Positions 12,401 through 27,400 of a stretch of 64,000 bases of DNA are shown piece by piece. The translations under genes and the position numbers were made by a program. Source of the stretch: Gavia stellata. Lineage: Eukaryota; Chordata; Aves; Gaviiformes; Gaviidae. The notes under the pieces were generated by a model that saw only the letters and a list, made by a program, of their open reading frames with translations, did no database searches and had not been told where the DNA came from. Numbering within the stretch: the first letter of the stretch is position 1; each line of letters begins with the position of its first letter. Where the stretch lies: positions 21,991,553 to 22,055,552 of the forward strand of contig NC_082594.1 of the NCBI RefSeq assembly GCF_030936135.1, in the 5' to 3' direction.

Positions 12401-15400
12401 TTGCTGAAAAAACATGGCAGATTTCTGAACAGCTATATGTCAAATAGCCACTAGAGGGGGGGAGCAGAGCTATGTTTAAGTAATGCATTGCAAATATGAA
12501 AAGTACTCGTTTGAAACCAGCTTTCTCCAACTGTAACAGATCGTAAACTTGGCTTCTTTTTTTGAAAGCCTGCATGATAAAAATGTCCTATTTCTAGCTG
12601 TTATTCTTCAAAGTGCCATTTCTGGTGGTGGGTAGTTCTATCTGATACATTCTATCAGGTTGTTAAAACCAGTTTTAAAACCTTTACCTCTGTGGTAACT
12701 TTAAAGTACTTAAGTAAGGGAATATTGAGCATTGACATATGGACACTTACTTGTCTTGTTTTTATACTTCCAGAGTAAGCTTAACTAAAGCTGATTCTAG
12801 AATGTGCATTTTCTCTGGGGAATCAATGCTGTTCACTTAATCTCCCGATTCCATTCAGGAGCCAAATTTTAAATTAGGTATACCAATAGCTGGTAGAGGG
12901 AAATATAGAGACTCTGTGAAACCATTTTTACAGAGTAACATAGGTTGTGGAGACATAGGTCTTCATACTTGTAGAAGAGATTGCATATTGACTGTCCAAA
13001 CTAGAGTGCTCTGCATGATGTTGATTGTTTTTGGAGATTGTTGCTGAAACGGGGAGTGATGAAAAAGCTCTCATTCCTAGGTTCTTAGGGGATTTCCATT
13101 ACTATAATATTAGGATGTCACAACACTTCCATAATACACAAGTATCTTAAAATGAGGACCAGAGAACCGCAGACTCAGAATCTACTTCAGTCTGACATCT
13201 CCCAGCATTGTTTTGCCCAGCTCTTAGCGTGGAAAGTTGAATGAGTACCTGAATTCCCCATATGTTGCACAGTAGAACTGGGTGCATGGGACTATCACTG
13301 TCAGGATGATAAGTAAATATCTCTTAGCTAAGCAGTGGGAAAGGTCAAAGGAGACTTTTTTGAGTTTTCCTTTTTTGAAATTTAGGTTTTAATTTTGGAG
13401 TGTTCCCATAATGGATAGTGCTGGCTTAAGCAGTCCTGATATACCCTTATCTGTGTGCTGCTACTTAGTTCTGTCAGTACAATTGTTTGTACTACTCTAT
13501 TAGGAACTGTGTTAAGGTTTGAGGGTGGTGGTTTTATGGTTTTGAGGTTTTTATTTCTTTTCCTTCCTGAAGAAAAGGAAGGAGGAGATGTGGCTACCAA
13601 AGAAAAGTACCCTAGGAGTCCCAGGACAGATAGGGACTAGCACATTTGTGCTCTCTTCTGGAACTGGTTATAAAAGCTTTTCTTTCTGAAGACTGTCTAG
13701 TATTTCTTTAAAATACAGCTGCAGGAAAAGAAGCTGTTCTTGCACATTTTCCTCATTTATTACTAAAAAGAATGTAAAAACTGGAGCACTTGCCTAGAAG
13801 GTAGCAAAATCTGATTTCAAATCTGTATCTTCTACTTTGTAAGTATTGTTCTGATGTACAGCACAAAAAAAAGTGGCTGGAGAGAGAAAGCAAAGTATAA
13901 TTAGTTTTCTGCCTAATTTTTAGGTTAGCAGCAGAGAAAAGAGCCCTAAATTCTGCGGTTTATCCCTTTTTTCTTTCCTTCCAATTTTGTGTAGATTTTT
14001 TTCCCTTAGCAAAAGGCATAGGTAATGGTTGTAAGACTCCAGGTTCTCTAAATGTCCTGGTACTGGGTGACAGAGTCTGCAGACAATTTAAGTAGATGTT
14101 GCTTTTTAAAGTAGTAGTTTTTCTTGGCAGGGGCACTGGCTTGTGCAGCTTAAAATGTTTGTGGCACTAGTAGCTACATAGCTGCTTTCTGCCTTGGTAT
14201 CACGGAGAGGGAAGTGAGGATGTGAATTGCATCCAGCTGAAGATGAAGAAGCTCACTTCTTAGGCTTTCTGAGTGAGTGTTCTTCCTAGCAGACTTCTGT
14301 GGTGTGGGATGTGATTACTGCCCTGTTATGCATGATATTGTTTTCAGCTCCGTTCTGTTACTGAGAGGCATTTGGCATCTTGATCCACAGATGCATAGCT
14401 TGTAGATGGTAGGTAAGCGGTAACATCTTCAGTTCTGTAAAGCCTCATTCATTACTGAATTTAATGCACTAGGAGAATTCTTAGGGAAGTCCAATGGGTA
14501 AACCTTCATTACCTTTGTATTTGAGAGGAGACTGCTATTGCTGAATTTAAATACTTGAGTGTTTTGTGGGTGCAGGTCTAAGCGAGTTGTGGTTGCATAA
14601 GCAGGAACAGATTTCTTATGCAACTGCAGTTGTTTATGCATTTGTAGTGACTTGTATAGTGATACAAGATGTTTTGCATTACTCTATGTGCCAAGAAATT
14701 AGCACCTCAACTGTTGAACCATTGTTCTTTAAAAGATACTTATCTGTGAAGAGAGAGTAAATTAAAACCTTCTTTCTTTTATGGCTAGCCTAGTCTGTTC
14801 CTCTTGTCAAGAGAAATCAAGCAGATTGTAGTCATTAGTTCTTCCCTAAAATCTCATTAAGGTTGTTTTGTTTGTTCTTCAAAGTTTTATTTCTGATCTA
14901 CAGTTTTTATTTTGTAGGTGATAAAACAGGAACAAGACCAGAGTAAGTGTTCAGATTTTCTTTGCTTTCCATGTCTTATTAGAAAACAGCTAAACTAAAT
15001 ATGTTGGCTTTTCTACTATAAATGTACATAACCAACTTTTGCAGTATGGACAATTTAGTAATGGTGGTTCATAATTTTAAACATTGCCATTTTCCCATCA
15101 AATGCAATGCCTACAGCTTATCTGGCATCTGCTATAGACTGATCATGTGGTCTGAAAAATGGTTTCTGCAATGCTTAGACCACAGGTTTGGACCCTGTGT
15201 GCATTAATCCCAATCATTCCTAGTTGTGCAAAACTGTACAGTCACTTGGACGTTTTCATGATATTTAGTAGTCACACAATAATGTTTGGCAGTAGTAAAG
15301 CACCACCTAAACATGCATTGTCTCTTGTAGAGATAGCAAAGCGCTGAAGGATGAAAATCTACCTCCAGTAATCTGTCAAGATGTAGAAAATCTACAGTAA

Positions 15401-18400
15401 GTAGTGTTTTTTATTTGATAGTTGAATAGCTAAACTATTCTATGCTGTTGATGCTCTGTGACAAAGACCCAACTGCAGGCTGCATGCAGGATAACTTACT
15501 AGCCCAAGGCCTTTCAGCAGGTTAACCTTGGGAACAAAGTACGCAGATAGTTCTAGTATCTGAAGTCTTAAGCTTTTTTTTTTCAGCCTAGCTTTTCCGT
15601 GCATTTACACAAATAGGTATGCCCAACAAATATGCTCTTAGAATCTGATCCATCTCTCCCTGGGAGTATTGAGCCTGTTGCATATGCATAGTAAGTACTG
15701 AACCTTATGTCTATATTGCGTGTGCTTTGTGGATCTCGTATGGAATAGAGAGAACTGCAAAAGAGCCTTCTCTCAGGCAGGAAGGAGGCAGGTTGTAGAC
15801 TAGTCAAAGAGGCTGTATGTCACTGTATTTGAGTTCAAAGTAGTAATCACTTTTACGTAGATAATATATATAAAATAATTGATATATATCTTAGTTTGTC
15901 AGGGTTCAGCACAACATGTTTAAACACTTGCTGTTGAAGTTTAGGGGTGTTTTTTCATGTTTGTTTTACAGTATTAGCATGCTAGGAGTTAAGATAATAC
16001 TATGCTATACAGTAATTTTACTGTTCAGTACTTGATTTTGGAAAAATTAATTTAATAGATATTTAAATAATGTGACTAAGAGGTAAACACTTGGGTACTT
16101 CAGGTTCAATATATTATGTTTCTTTCCTCCCCACCCCCTTCTTTTTCCCTTGCCCAGGAAATTTGTGAAAGAACAAAAACAAGTTCAGGAAGAAATTAGT
16201 AGAATGTCCTCTAAAGCAATGCTTAAAGTACAGGAAGACATTAAAGCTTTGAAACAACTTCTGTCTGTAGTTGCCAGTGGATTACAGAGAAACACTCTTA
16301 ATATTGACAAGCTGAAAGTGGAAACTGCACAGGTATAATTGAATATAATTGTTTTTATGTAGAGTTTGTATGTTGATTATTTCGTATAGGGTAACTAGCC
16401 TTCTTTATCAGTCAAGTTAACACATGTATCCAAACTAAAACAGTTGTAAACAAAGTGGAAAATTGAATCCCTTCTAATCTATTTGAAGTTACCGGAGGAG
16501 ACTGAAATCTATGGTGTCAGTATTTTCAGATAAGTACAACAGCAATAAAATGACTTGTATTCAGGAAAGCACTTCTCCATAGCAAAGGCAACAGAAGGGA
16601 ATGTGTGCCTACTTTTAGTTCAGTTTCAGTTATATATTCAGCTGCTAGTGAACACCTGTTTGTAACAACATGCTGGACTCTGGAGCAGCAGAAATTCAAG
16701 TATGTTTTCTTCTGGTGACTTTAAAAAAAAACAAACAAAACCACCCCATAACATTTAGGGACCAAAATATCTCAACTAGCACTAGTATTCCTTTATTGAA
16801 CTTGAGTCACAACTCTGTCTACCAGTCTGCATCTTAACTGTGTGACCAGTTTGAGCTCAAGTTTTGAGGCAAGTGCTTTTCAAGTTGTTGCATACTGCTT
16901 TTTCTGTCATCTGGCATGTCAAGGCTGCTCATTATATAAATAAGTGTATTTTATTTTCAAGTAAAAATGTTGATGTTTTTTCTATATCTTGTGATACCAA
17001 AAGGAAATACTCAGTAGTTGTGCCTTGCCAACAGTTTTCTGTGAAAACAAAAACTTGTTACTGATACTCTCATATTTCTGTAAATGATGCAGTTAAGAAT
17101 AATCACAGAACCAGGCGCTGAGAAATTCTTAATGGTAGAGTTATTAGAAAGTATTAAACAGAAGTGTATGCTGTAATTATCATGCATAAAAAGATAATTT
17201 CCATAGAAAAAGAGGCATTTTTCCACTAGTTAATCTTTTTTTTTAAGAAGGCAAAGTAATCCTTTTTGTTCTATTTCTTCTCTTTTAGGTGTGTTACTTC
17301 CTTGCATTTGACTGTTGCTTTTTTCCTCCTAGTCCTTAATAATTGTAACAGGATTTCTGAAGTACAATAGAAGTTAGATCTTATCTCTGACAGTTTAGCA
17401 CAATATTTTCTCAACTTCAGAGAGCTCAGTGTGCTTTCAGTATGTGCTGTTGTTTGTTCCCTCCCCAGACTTCTATTGGTATTTGCAGTTGTCCAACTTC
17501 CTGGCAGTCTATTCTTTGAAGGATTTCTGGTCAGATTCTATCACAGTGTTAGCTTAAATATATGAAGAAAATATTTTATGTGAATGAGCAGTAGCATTGT
17601 AGCTATTTTTCTTTTTGAACACTTCATAGAAACCTTATCTTTTATTAATTTTCCATATTTATTTAGGAGCTAAAGAATGCAGAAATAGCGTTACGAACAC
17701 AGAAAACTCCTCCTGGTCTCCAGCATGAAAATACAGCCCCCGCAGAGTGAGTTACTGTTATTGATAAAAAATAGTCAATATAACTTGGAGAAGAGAAGAC
17801 TATAGGGAGACATTATTGCAGCCTTTTGATGCTTAAAGGGGGCTTGTAAGAAAGATGGGGACAGACTTTTTAGTAGGGCCTGTAGCGATAGGACAAGGGA
17901 TAACAATTTTAAACTGAGAGGGTAGATTTAGACTAGGTATAAGGAAGAAATTTTTTTACGATGAGGGTGGTGAAGCACTGCAACAAGTTGCCCAGAGAGG
18001 TAGATGCCCCACCCCTGGAAACATTGAAGATCAGATTGGATGGGGCTCTGAGCAACCTGATATAGTTGAGGATGTCTCTGCTCATTGCAGCGGGGTTGGA
18101 CTAGATGATCTTTAAAGGTCCCTTCCAACCCAAACCATTCTATGATTCTATGAATTTAATAATATGAATTTTTTTCTGCTTCTTGTAATATATGTACTAA
18201 ATACTTCATAGAATTAGCGTTTTACTTCTACGCTTAATTTATCTTTATCTTGTAGACATGAGAAGTACAGGCTTTACTCTCTTTCCACTAGCAGAGGGAT
18301 ATCAATAATGTCATAGAACATAACTTGCAATTAATGAAATGAAAATTGGCAGCTAATATAGATCAGATTAAAAAAGTAGTGGCAAATTAGCGAAGTTTAA

Positions 18401-21400
18401 TCATACTGTTTCATCGTTTTACTCAGCTACTTCAGAATCTTGGTCGAGCAGTTTGAAGTACAGCTGCAGCAATACAGGCAACAAATAGAAGAACTGGAAA
18501 ACCATCTTGCTACTCAAGCAAATAATTCACACATAACTCCACAAGGTAAATGTTGCAATTTTAATGTTTCATACACAAAAATTAAGAAATCTTACACCTA
18601 TAAGAAACTTAGTAATTAGTCTCCTCTTCTGTTATTATTGGCTTTTCTTATTTACTGTACAGAAATAAGTATTCAGATAGATTCTGCAGTTGTTCAATAT
18701 AAAGATTTAGAATTCAAGTTTAAATTGATAAATGTTCTTGAGCTTTGTTAAGATGGATCCAGTTTCTGAGGTGCAATTCGTAAGCCTGGTTTGTTTTGCA
18801 TAGAAATCTTGATACCTAGGCACGTAGGAGTAGAAATCACAACTTCTGAAAAATAGGAAATAAGGAGGCATGGTATGTTTTACACTCTTGTTTTGTCTGA
18901 CTTAGGCACCATTCTTGTAAAAGAACTTGAGCTTTCTCTATATTTAGCTAGGACACTTGCATAGGAGCTGGAAATGGAAGTTTGGGGCTCTTAGTGAGGC
19001 CAGGGCACATCTGAGGCATTATTTTGCAAACACTTGAACTCCAGTTTTGCGCTGCTTTTTCTGACAGTGTCTATTCAATCCATTGCTTCTTTACAATTCC
19101 TAGTGAACTCATAAACATCAGAGAAAGCTCCCTACTCTTCAGTTTTTCATTAACTCAGCTCAATACTGCTTGGTCTATTGATTCAGTTCTGCTTCCAAAC
19201 CATTTTTCTTTCTTTTGCCTTTGTCTCTGTCTGTTGTTCTTGTGGTTAACACAACAGTGAGAAAATCTGTTTTCCTTTCACTTTGGTTTCTGTCTGTCTT
19301 CCCCCATCCCCTTCCACTAATACAACTTTTCTGTCCTCCTGCTGTTTTAAGATGAGGCCTTTATACAACAGAAGTGCTTATCTATGGAAGATACTGAAAT
19401 GTCCTCACCATTGTGGATGAGGAATTCCGTACCACCACCACCCTGTAAACTCTGAGAAATTGTGTAGTTCTTTGGGATGTAAGGTTCCTTTCAGAAGACT
19501 CTTTTGTCAAAAATGCAGGCATGAGGATGAAGACAGGTTTTCTGGGAAAGGTGTTCTGTAATCTTTCTTCTATAAATCTGAGTTGGATGGATGATCCTGA
19601 CAAAACATGAGAGTGAGAGCATTGACATCCACTATATCCATCTCTCTCCCTTCAGCATCTAGCTCTTAGAAGGCTGATGTCTGGCACCTTCTGTCTTGCA
19701 CTGGGCTGTCTGACCAGACAAGTATGGGTGTCTGCTCTGCCAGCTCCAGATCGAAGTGGGAACTTTTCCTTGGTTTGGAGCCTGTTGGCATTGCCTTCAG
19801 CTCTGACCAACTGAGAAAACTTAGTCTTGTTTGCTGTCGTGTAATTCAATCTTGGAAGAATCTCTCTGGTCAGAGAATACTGACCTCTGGACAGTCTCCT
19901 GGTTGGTTGCCGTTCCTGTGATCATAGAAATTTTTATCATTTGGGCCATTTTAGGTACAGGTCCTCCAATAAGCAGTGATTTAAAGTGCATGTCTTTTTG
20001 TACCAAATGATACTTAAACACCTTGTCATCACAGGATGGTACCTAGACCCTGGACTTCATATGTCAAAAACAAGAGAACTGTCTAGACCTAGCTTCCAGA
20101 ATGGAAGATCTGCTGAATGCTGAGGGTCCTCTGTCTTTCTGTGTGATCTTCTTGTCTGTCCAGAGTATGAGAGGGATGCCTTCACAGATTTTCCTCAGTT
20201 TTTTCTGCGGTTTCTGCTATAATCTAAAGGTTTCTTGCTTGTGTGGTCAGGGCTCAATCTATTGTGCCAGCATGCGCAGACTGTCAGCAAATGATCTAGT
20301 GATCTAGTCAACACTGTATTGTATATGTAGCCTTTACCATACAGGAAACCTGACCCAGAATGCCTCCACAAACCTGCAGATTGGAGTGAGATTTATTCCC
20401 CGGCTTTTCTTTTTCGGAAAGAAATGCAAATTATAATGGAGAAGTTCCCCTAGGGAGAGGCAGAGTTCAAGAGTCATTGCTAGACCTACACATCTTGAAG
20501 AACTTGATAGCTACTATTTGTATTTCAATAGGTTATATGCATCCTTCAGAGGAAATGCAGAAGTTGATCTTGTCACAGTGAAAGACTACTTCAGCACTTT
20601 TCTGTCCTCCATTTTCCTACATTGTTTCAGTTCTTCTTTTGGAAAAGCATTTTTTGTCAGCAGATCCCTCATTCCTGTGATGCTTGTTAATCATGTCTTT
20701 AAAATGTAAATAAAGCTTCCCTTCTACTGCACTCTCTTTGGCAAAGTCAACTGAACACTTAACTGTGCTTTAAGTCAGAAAGAGTGGAAAATGTATACAA
20801 ATGCAAGAAAATCTGATTTAACTACATTCATGTAAAAACCGATGAGGTAAAATGTGCCTGTGTGATTTGATAAAATTAGGTTAAGTATTTTTTAGCTTTG
20901 CTAAATGATAGAATCATAGGAAACAAATTACTATGTATATAAAAATAAATTTGAGAAAACAGTACTTTTCAAAATTTTGAAGCCCTTGCAAAAAGTTGTC
21001 CTTGAGTGACTTGTATCACCCAGTTGCTCTCAAATTCTGTATTTCTTCTAGTCATTAACTTGTTCTCATGCAATTGTTTTTGTGCTTTGTGCTGTATGGG
21101 TTTTGGGTGGGCTTCTTGCTGTGGTAAAAACACTAAATCTTTTCTCCTGGTAGTAAGATTGTCACTTACCAATATTTTATATGCCTCTTACAGATTTGTC
21201 TATGGCTATGCAGAAAATCTATCAAACATTTGTAGCTTTAGCTGCACAACTTCAATCAATACATGAAAACGTAAAGGTATGTTATTTTGATGTGTTCCTG
21301 TGTATTTAGTGAAAGAACTACAAAGAGTCACTTATTGAAATTATAATATATCTTTAGGTTTTTTTTTTCTGTTAAATTAACTGCTTTTAAAAATTTTCAA

Positions 21401-24400
21401 ACCGTCCTGGAGAAGTGCTTTGATTAAAAAAAGTAACTTTCATTCAGCTGAAGTCTAATTTGAATTATTTACTTGTAGTGATGATAGCAACTGACCACAG
21501 TCATTTAGGTTACTGAATGTTTTTCATTTAACTCCTTTTCCTTTTTAATTGTTGATCAATTTTTGAAATGTCTGTCTTTGAGCTGATGCTTGTATGTTTT
21601 TCTTGTTGCTCAATGACCTCTTGATTTCAAGCAAAGATGATCTAAATCTGTTTTTACCCAAATAGGTAACAGAAAAAAAGTAGGTATTCATATGTAAGAT
21701 TTTTCAAGGTATCAAAGAGTTCTGGTGAAAATTGTGTTCTGGCTTAATTTTTTTTCAACCTGTGTTTCATGGAAAGTCATTACATATAGGAGGGGAAAAA
21801 AAGACTACTGTGAAAAAATGCTAATGTATCTATGGTCCTAGCTAGGCTTATTTTTTCCATCATGGACTCCGGCTTGAATTTCCCATTTACAGTTCTGGAC
21901 ATACTGACAAAATGTCAATGTTCTACAATCCATAATTTTTCTTGAAATTATCAGGACCCTTCTTGGTTACAAAAAAACACTTGGAGAAGAGTACAAGTGT
22001 TTGGGATTATTTCTGCTAAGTGACTTCCTTAATGGGAGTAGCTCTTGTAAATCTTCTGCTTGTTTCCTTCTCAAAGCTTCTTCTGCACAGTATTGCTGGT
22101 TCTTTAAACATCTGAAACTTTCTACTTTTCCTGAATAAAGTCCAGGAATACTGAGGATCTTGTATGAACTGGATTCTTTGCATTGCATTGCTTCTCTCAG
22201 CATGGATATTCATTGGATTACAGCTATCTGCCATCAGATATTTGTGCTGCTCTTAGTTAACTTGATTTTGGTACCAGATATAGAATCTATCAGCTCCTTC
22301 ATAATTTCAGCAGAATTACACAAAAAGGATTCCAAATGTGTTCTGGGCTCTGCATTTCTGAGATCTGAGTGTAGCCCAAACTCATGCAGTCATCTTTGTG
22401 ATGATACATTTTTGTTCTTCTTCAATATGAAGAGCTGGATTAGTATGCAGTTATAAGCAACAGTATCTTCAGTACCTTGTCAGCGTGACTGAATAGGATA
22501 AAGACTTTACTTCAGCTTAAGAAGTATTCTATCACCTGAAACTAAGGGGTTGGTTTGAGGATTTTTCTTTCTTTTTGGGGAATTTTTTTGAGATTTAAAT
22601 GTAGTGGGTGGGCATGAAGGCTGATGTTTTGGAAGACACAATTATAACTAAAGCTTCAAAAATCAGAAAAATGAGTGTGCTGCTTAAGTGGATCTGTCAT
22701 TCTGACCATCTGTTTTAGTTTGTCAGCTAGGAGATGCTAAGAGAGGAGAGTAGTTTTGAAACTCCTGTCTCTGCCTTATTTGATGGTTGTGATATGGTTT
22801 GTGAAGGCAGAGCTGTGACCACAGTTCATTCCTTTGTCTGAAGTAGGCTTTCTGGTTTGCACGTTCACTTTGATTCAAAGGTCTGAAGTTGTAAAAAGAT
22901 ACGGCCTGAAACATTTTTGCACTGGGCTAGTTGTTAAATACATTTGTGTAATATATGAACGTATAGATACATTCTCTATCCAAGGTCAGTGAAGAGTAAA
23001 ATGTGCTTAGCCACAGTTCAAGTAGAGAATGTCATTAAATCATTTCTGTCAGCTCCTATGGCAGTCAGTATGACATTGTATTAAATCTCATCATAGTTCT
23101 ACAAATGTCTTTCCTCTCCAAATGCAGCACTCCTGATGTGATAATGAGGTCATTCTTTCTGTGTGTTTCCTGCTGTTGCTGATAGACATAGACTTACAGC
23201 TGTTTAAATCCTGAGTCAGAATTTTTGGACTATAAGCTCTGCTTCTCAGAAACAAGTATATCCTTAGCCAGGAACACAGGACGTAGTATGTCTTCCATAA
23301 AATTCAATTGAACCTGTTGTTTTTTGGTTTTAATAAATCTATTACATTTAAAGATTCTCTGTTAGAAGATGGAAATCATTCTATCAGTTCTTTAATTGAA
23401 GCCATTTATTCTTTTTGTTACCGAAGATATCCATAGTTCCCTCATCTGTGATGGATAGAAATGTCTCATGACGAACAAGTCAAGTCAGGTGTTGCTACAG
23501 AAGGTGGGGTTTTGAGGGGAAAAGGGGCATAGGCAAGGGGAGGGGGGACACAACACAACAGATTTGGACTACTTGTTAGTCTAAAGCAGAATGATCTGTT
23601 GCCTTACATGGTTGATGAAATGCTTCAGAAATAAGAGTGAATTATAAAATTCTGGTAGCTTCTTTGGCTTTGTGCTAAGAAAGTAATGTAAGAGTGAAAG
23701 GAAGGAAAGAAACGCAGGTGAAGATGATAGGGAAGCAAAAGCAGACTCCATGCAGAAAGGGTAGCACTGAAGAAGAGTGTGTTATTTTATCTTAAAAGCT
23801 AGTAATGTGGCCGTATTTTGCCTCTTAGGTCAGACAGTACAGTGATACAAATGGAATTGTGTTGATTTACACCAACTTTGAAAGATTTTGATACCATTCA
23901 GTATGTTAGTCTTGACAGCTTTGCAGAATATGAGTAAGGAGCCTGTTCTGGCTGTAGCTGATGTAAAACAGTTCTCTCCAGTTCATAGCCTGACTAGATT
24001 CTTTCAGGTTGTGATGTGGGTTTTTTTGGTGGTTGTGTTTTGGGGTTTTTTTTGTTGTTTGTGTGGTGTTTTGGGGTTTTTTTTTTAAGGAAATGTTATT
24101 TATAACTCAGTGTCTCTTTACCCTTATTAAGTTAAGGTTTTATGTGAAATACACTGAACTAAATTGGCTTCCCCCCACCCCCTTCAGATGCTCAAAGACC
24201 AATACCTTGGCTACAGGAAAACCTTTCTGGGAGATGCCATGGATGTGTTTGAGGCAAGACGAACAGAAGCTAAGAAGTGGCAGAGCGCGCCACGTGTTAC
24301 CACTGGACCGACCCCTTTCAGCAACATACCAAATGCAGCAGCCGTTGCGATGGCTGCAACACTTACTCAGCAGCAACAGCCTGCTACAGGTCTGAGTGCA

Positions 24401-27400
24401 TTCAAGTTATAGATTATTACTGTTAACAACAATAGTAAATTTGTGTAAAATTTTCTATGAAGTCTTCCTTTGTGTTAGACTAAGAATCTAAACATTGTGA
24501 TGAGCAAAGTTACTGATGCATAGCCAATAGAAAAATGCAGGGTAGACTTAGCAATAATTATGCAAAGATACTTAATCTTGTGAATTTACTTGTATTAGTG
24601 ATATTTACTGTATTGTTCTAACTTACCCCTTGGAATGTGAGTCTTCACTCTTAAGTAACATCTCTGAATACACATAGTATAGCCTCTTTCCAGAATTGTG
24701 TGGTTATAGTAAATTATTTCAAATCAGTGAGGAGAGAATATCTAAATGCATATTACCTTTTTCTTATGTACAATTAATAATGCATTTTTATATAGCACTT
24801 TGGAACTGTAAAATGAAAAATGCTGTAGAACAGGAAGGATAGTGGAGCAAGCATCTGTAGAATAGGAAAACAGGTGCCTGGCTGCTTATTTTATAGCCAA
24901 CTCCTTTGTTAGAGTGATGTTGGAGCAGTTTTTGTTGGCCATTCTGCTGTTACAAATAAATATTAGAGAAAGTAGAGTGGATTAGTGATTCTGTCTGTGC
25001 ATGTGTATAAGAGGAAGACCAGAGCAGAGGAAATGCATGACCCACTTCTAATGAAGAATGAATAAGTATGGCAAAGGAAGTAACTTAAGGCACCTTAGTT
25101 GACATTGTTATACTAACCAGTGCTTCTCAGAGAGGGATTCCTGAATGTAGAGAATTGAATTAATATTTAATCATTTAACAGAATTAAGATAAATTCCCTG
25201 TAATTTTACTTGAACGTGGACATGTCTATGTCAGCAAATTATGAAAAGCATAGTTAACTCAATTCTACCATTTCTTTTCTGAAATGTTTATCATAGGTGT
25301 ACTGAAAGTTATGTTAGCACCTTTTCCTTCTCTTGTCTTAAATCATTCAAAATATGACTGCTGTTATTAATTGGAGACCTGTGCAGCAACCACCCTAAGC
25401 TTGACAAATTATTAGGCTGTCCTTGCCTTCTCCATAATAGGAAAATATGACGTTCTTCTAGCCCTGGCTCTTATAAACAGCAAGGAGATGTGTTTAAAAG
25501 ACAAATATGCCAAAATAATTTTGAACGCAACAAAAAGGCTGTATGAAATATTTCTCTTCTACATTTTCATTGTAGACCACAGTCTTCCTGTTGCTGCTAT
25601 GTTAATCCATGGAAATTCTGTTGAAGTGACATCTGCAAAAGAGTCTGGTTTTAAACAGAAAATATGAGATAATGTAATGCCACACTTCAGGGTTTTTAAT
25701 ACAGATAGAAGCGTGGCTTGTGTTAGCCTTAGGTTGCCAAAGTAGTTCTCTCTCCCTTCATCTTTCTCCTTGTCTCATGTTTTTTTTAAAATACTCTCCA
25801 CGGTCATTACAGGATTAGTTGTGTATGAAAGTCATATACTTGGGATGTCACATTTAAAGTTATACCTGCATTTTCATGAATTGGGGTGAGGGATTTGAAC
25901 TTCCTCTTCTTAGTCCAGATTCAAGAGAACTACTAATAACTTCAGTAAATTGATGCCACTTATGGCATGACCTCCTGAATATTCTCTTAGGAGTAGGAGT
26001 TAAGAGAGAAGAAAAAAAAAAAGGCAGAATAGACCTGTACCAACACAACCTGAGGTAAGGTGACTTTATACCTTGAGGTATTTTGTAACTTTTTGTAGTG
26101 AAAGGAGCAAATGGGAGTGTGTGTAGGTTGGTTTTTTGGTTTTTTTTTTTTTTTGTTGGTTGTTTTGGCAGAGTATCTCAAAAGCCAAAAATGTGCCACA
26201 AGAGTGATGCAGATAGAACAAAGCCATTAACTTAGATCAAATGTTGCCAACAAAAGTAGACAACAATTTGTTTACTACTTATTCAGTTGGAATATTGTCA
26301 TCGTCCATGCAATTCACTTCAGGACCTGGAGAAATAGAAGTAGATTGATGTTTTGAGTGGCACTTCAAGAGTACTTAAAACTCTTAGAAAATAGGGTTAG
26401 ATGGAACTTGGAAGTCATCTTTTCTGTTCCTCTAGCTCAAAAGCAGGATTAGTCGAGCCTGAACTATTCCAGAGAGATCTTAAAGTCTTAAAAGCTTGCT
26501 AGAAATAAAAATTTCACAGCTTTCTTAAATTACTGATTTCCATGTGTAACTTTATTCCAACAACTTATCTGAAACTTCTTAGCTTCAGATTAAGGCTGCC
26601 ACTTTTTGTCTTATTCTTAGTGGAAAAGGAGAAGAATCTATTCTTTCAGTCTTGCAGGAATCTTTAAAGACTTCCTCCTCTTCATTTCCTTGTCCTTGTT
26701 TGAGTTTTCAGATGGCTGTTTGCTGCAGTAAAACTGCAAATGTTTGCATGTTTTAACTTTGTGTTACATTATGAATTCGATAAACTATCTGCTATAAGTT
26801 AAAGTAATGTATATTTCTCTGCAAGATCTAGATCCTGAAGAGTGGGGTAGATGAGGGATGGTAGAAGGTAATGAGAGAAAAGGTTATGAAATAAGGTGTA
26901 GGTAAAGGGGGGAGGGGGTGTCTGTGTAATACCTGACCTGCTGTTGTTCTTGAAGATAAGAATAAACCAAGAAAATTAATCTGGGCTTTAAATTTTTTTT
27001 TTACTAAAATCTAATATACGGTACTCTAGTATTGAGGGATCAGGATGGTTAGTGTCTTTTTAAAAAATATTTTATGTTTACATGGTTAAGTCTATTCCAC
27101 AAGATTAATTTAGAGTTAGTTACTGTTCTTTCTCTGAAAAAGGTAAATAATTTATTTTAAATTTGTGTTCAGAAGTCAAAGGTTTAGTAGCTACATCTAA
27201 GCTGTGGGATCAGGGAATGTTTCCCCAGTTTCTGGGTGTAGATATGCACCCTGTTTAAGTTCTCTCTCTATGCCAAGACATGTCTGGCTTCTATTGAAAG
27301 AAATAAAGCCAGTGGATCCTGGCCATATGGAAGAAAGGGAGCAAAGATGCGCTCCACTGGTCTCCTGGGATGAATAATCAAGACACCAGGGCTGTGGCGT

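Larger units (their letters stand above)
14943..17666 (+). other. NUP58: NUP58 introns 7-9 (span also holds exons 8-9)
   Basis: Introns are 14943-15330, 15397-16157 and 16333-17666. No repeats or nested genes are evident. Pyrimidine tracts before the exon 9 and exon 10 acceptors are the only notable features. Confidence 0.6.
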
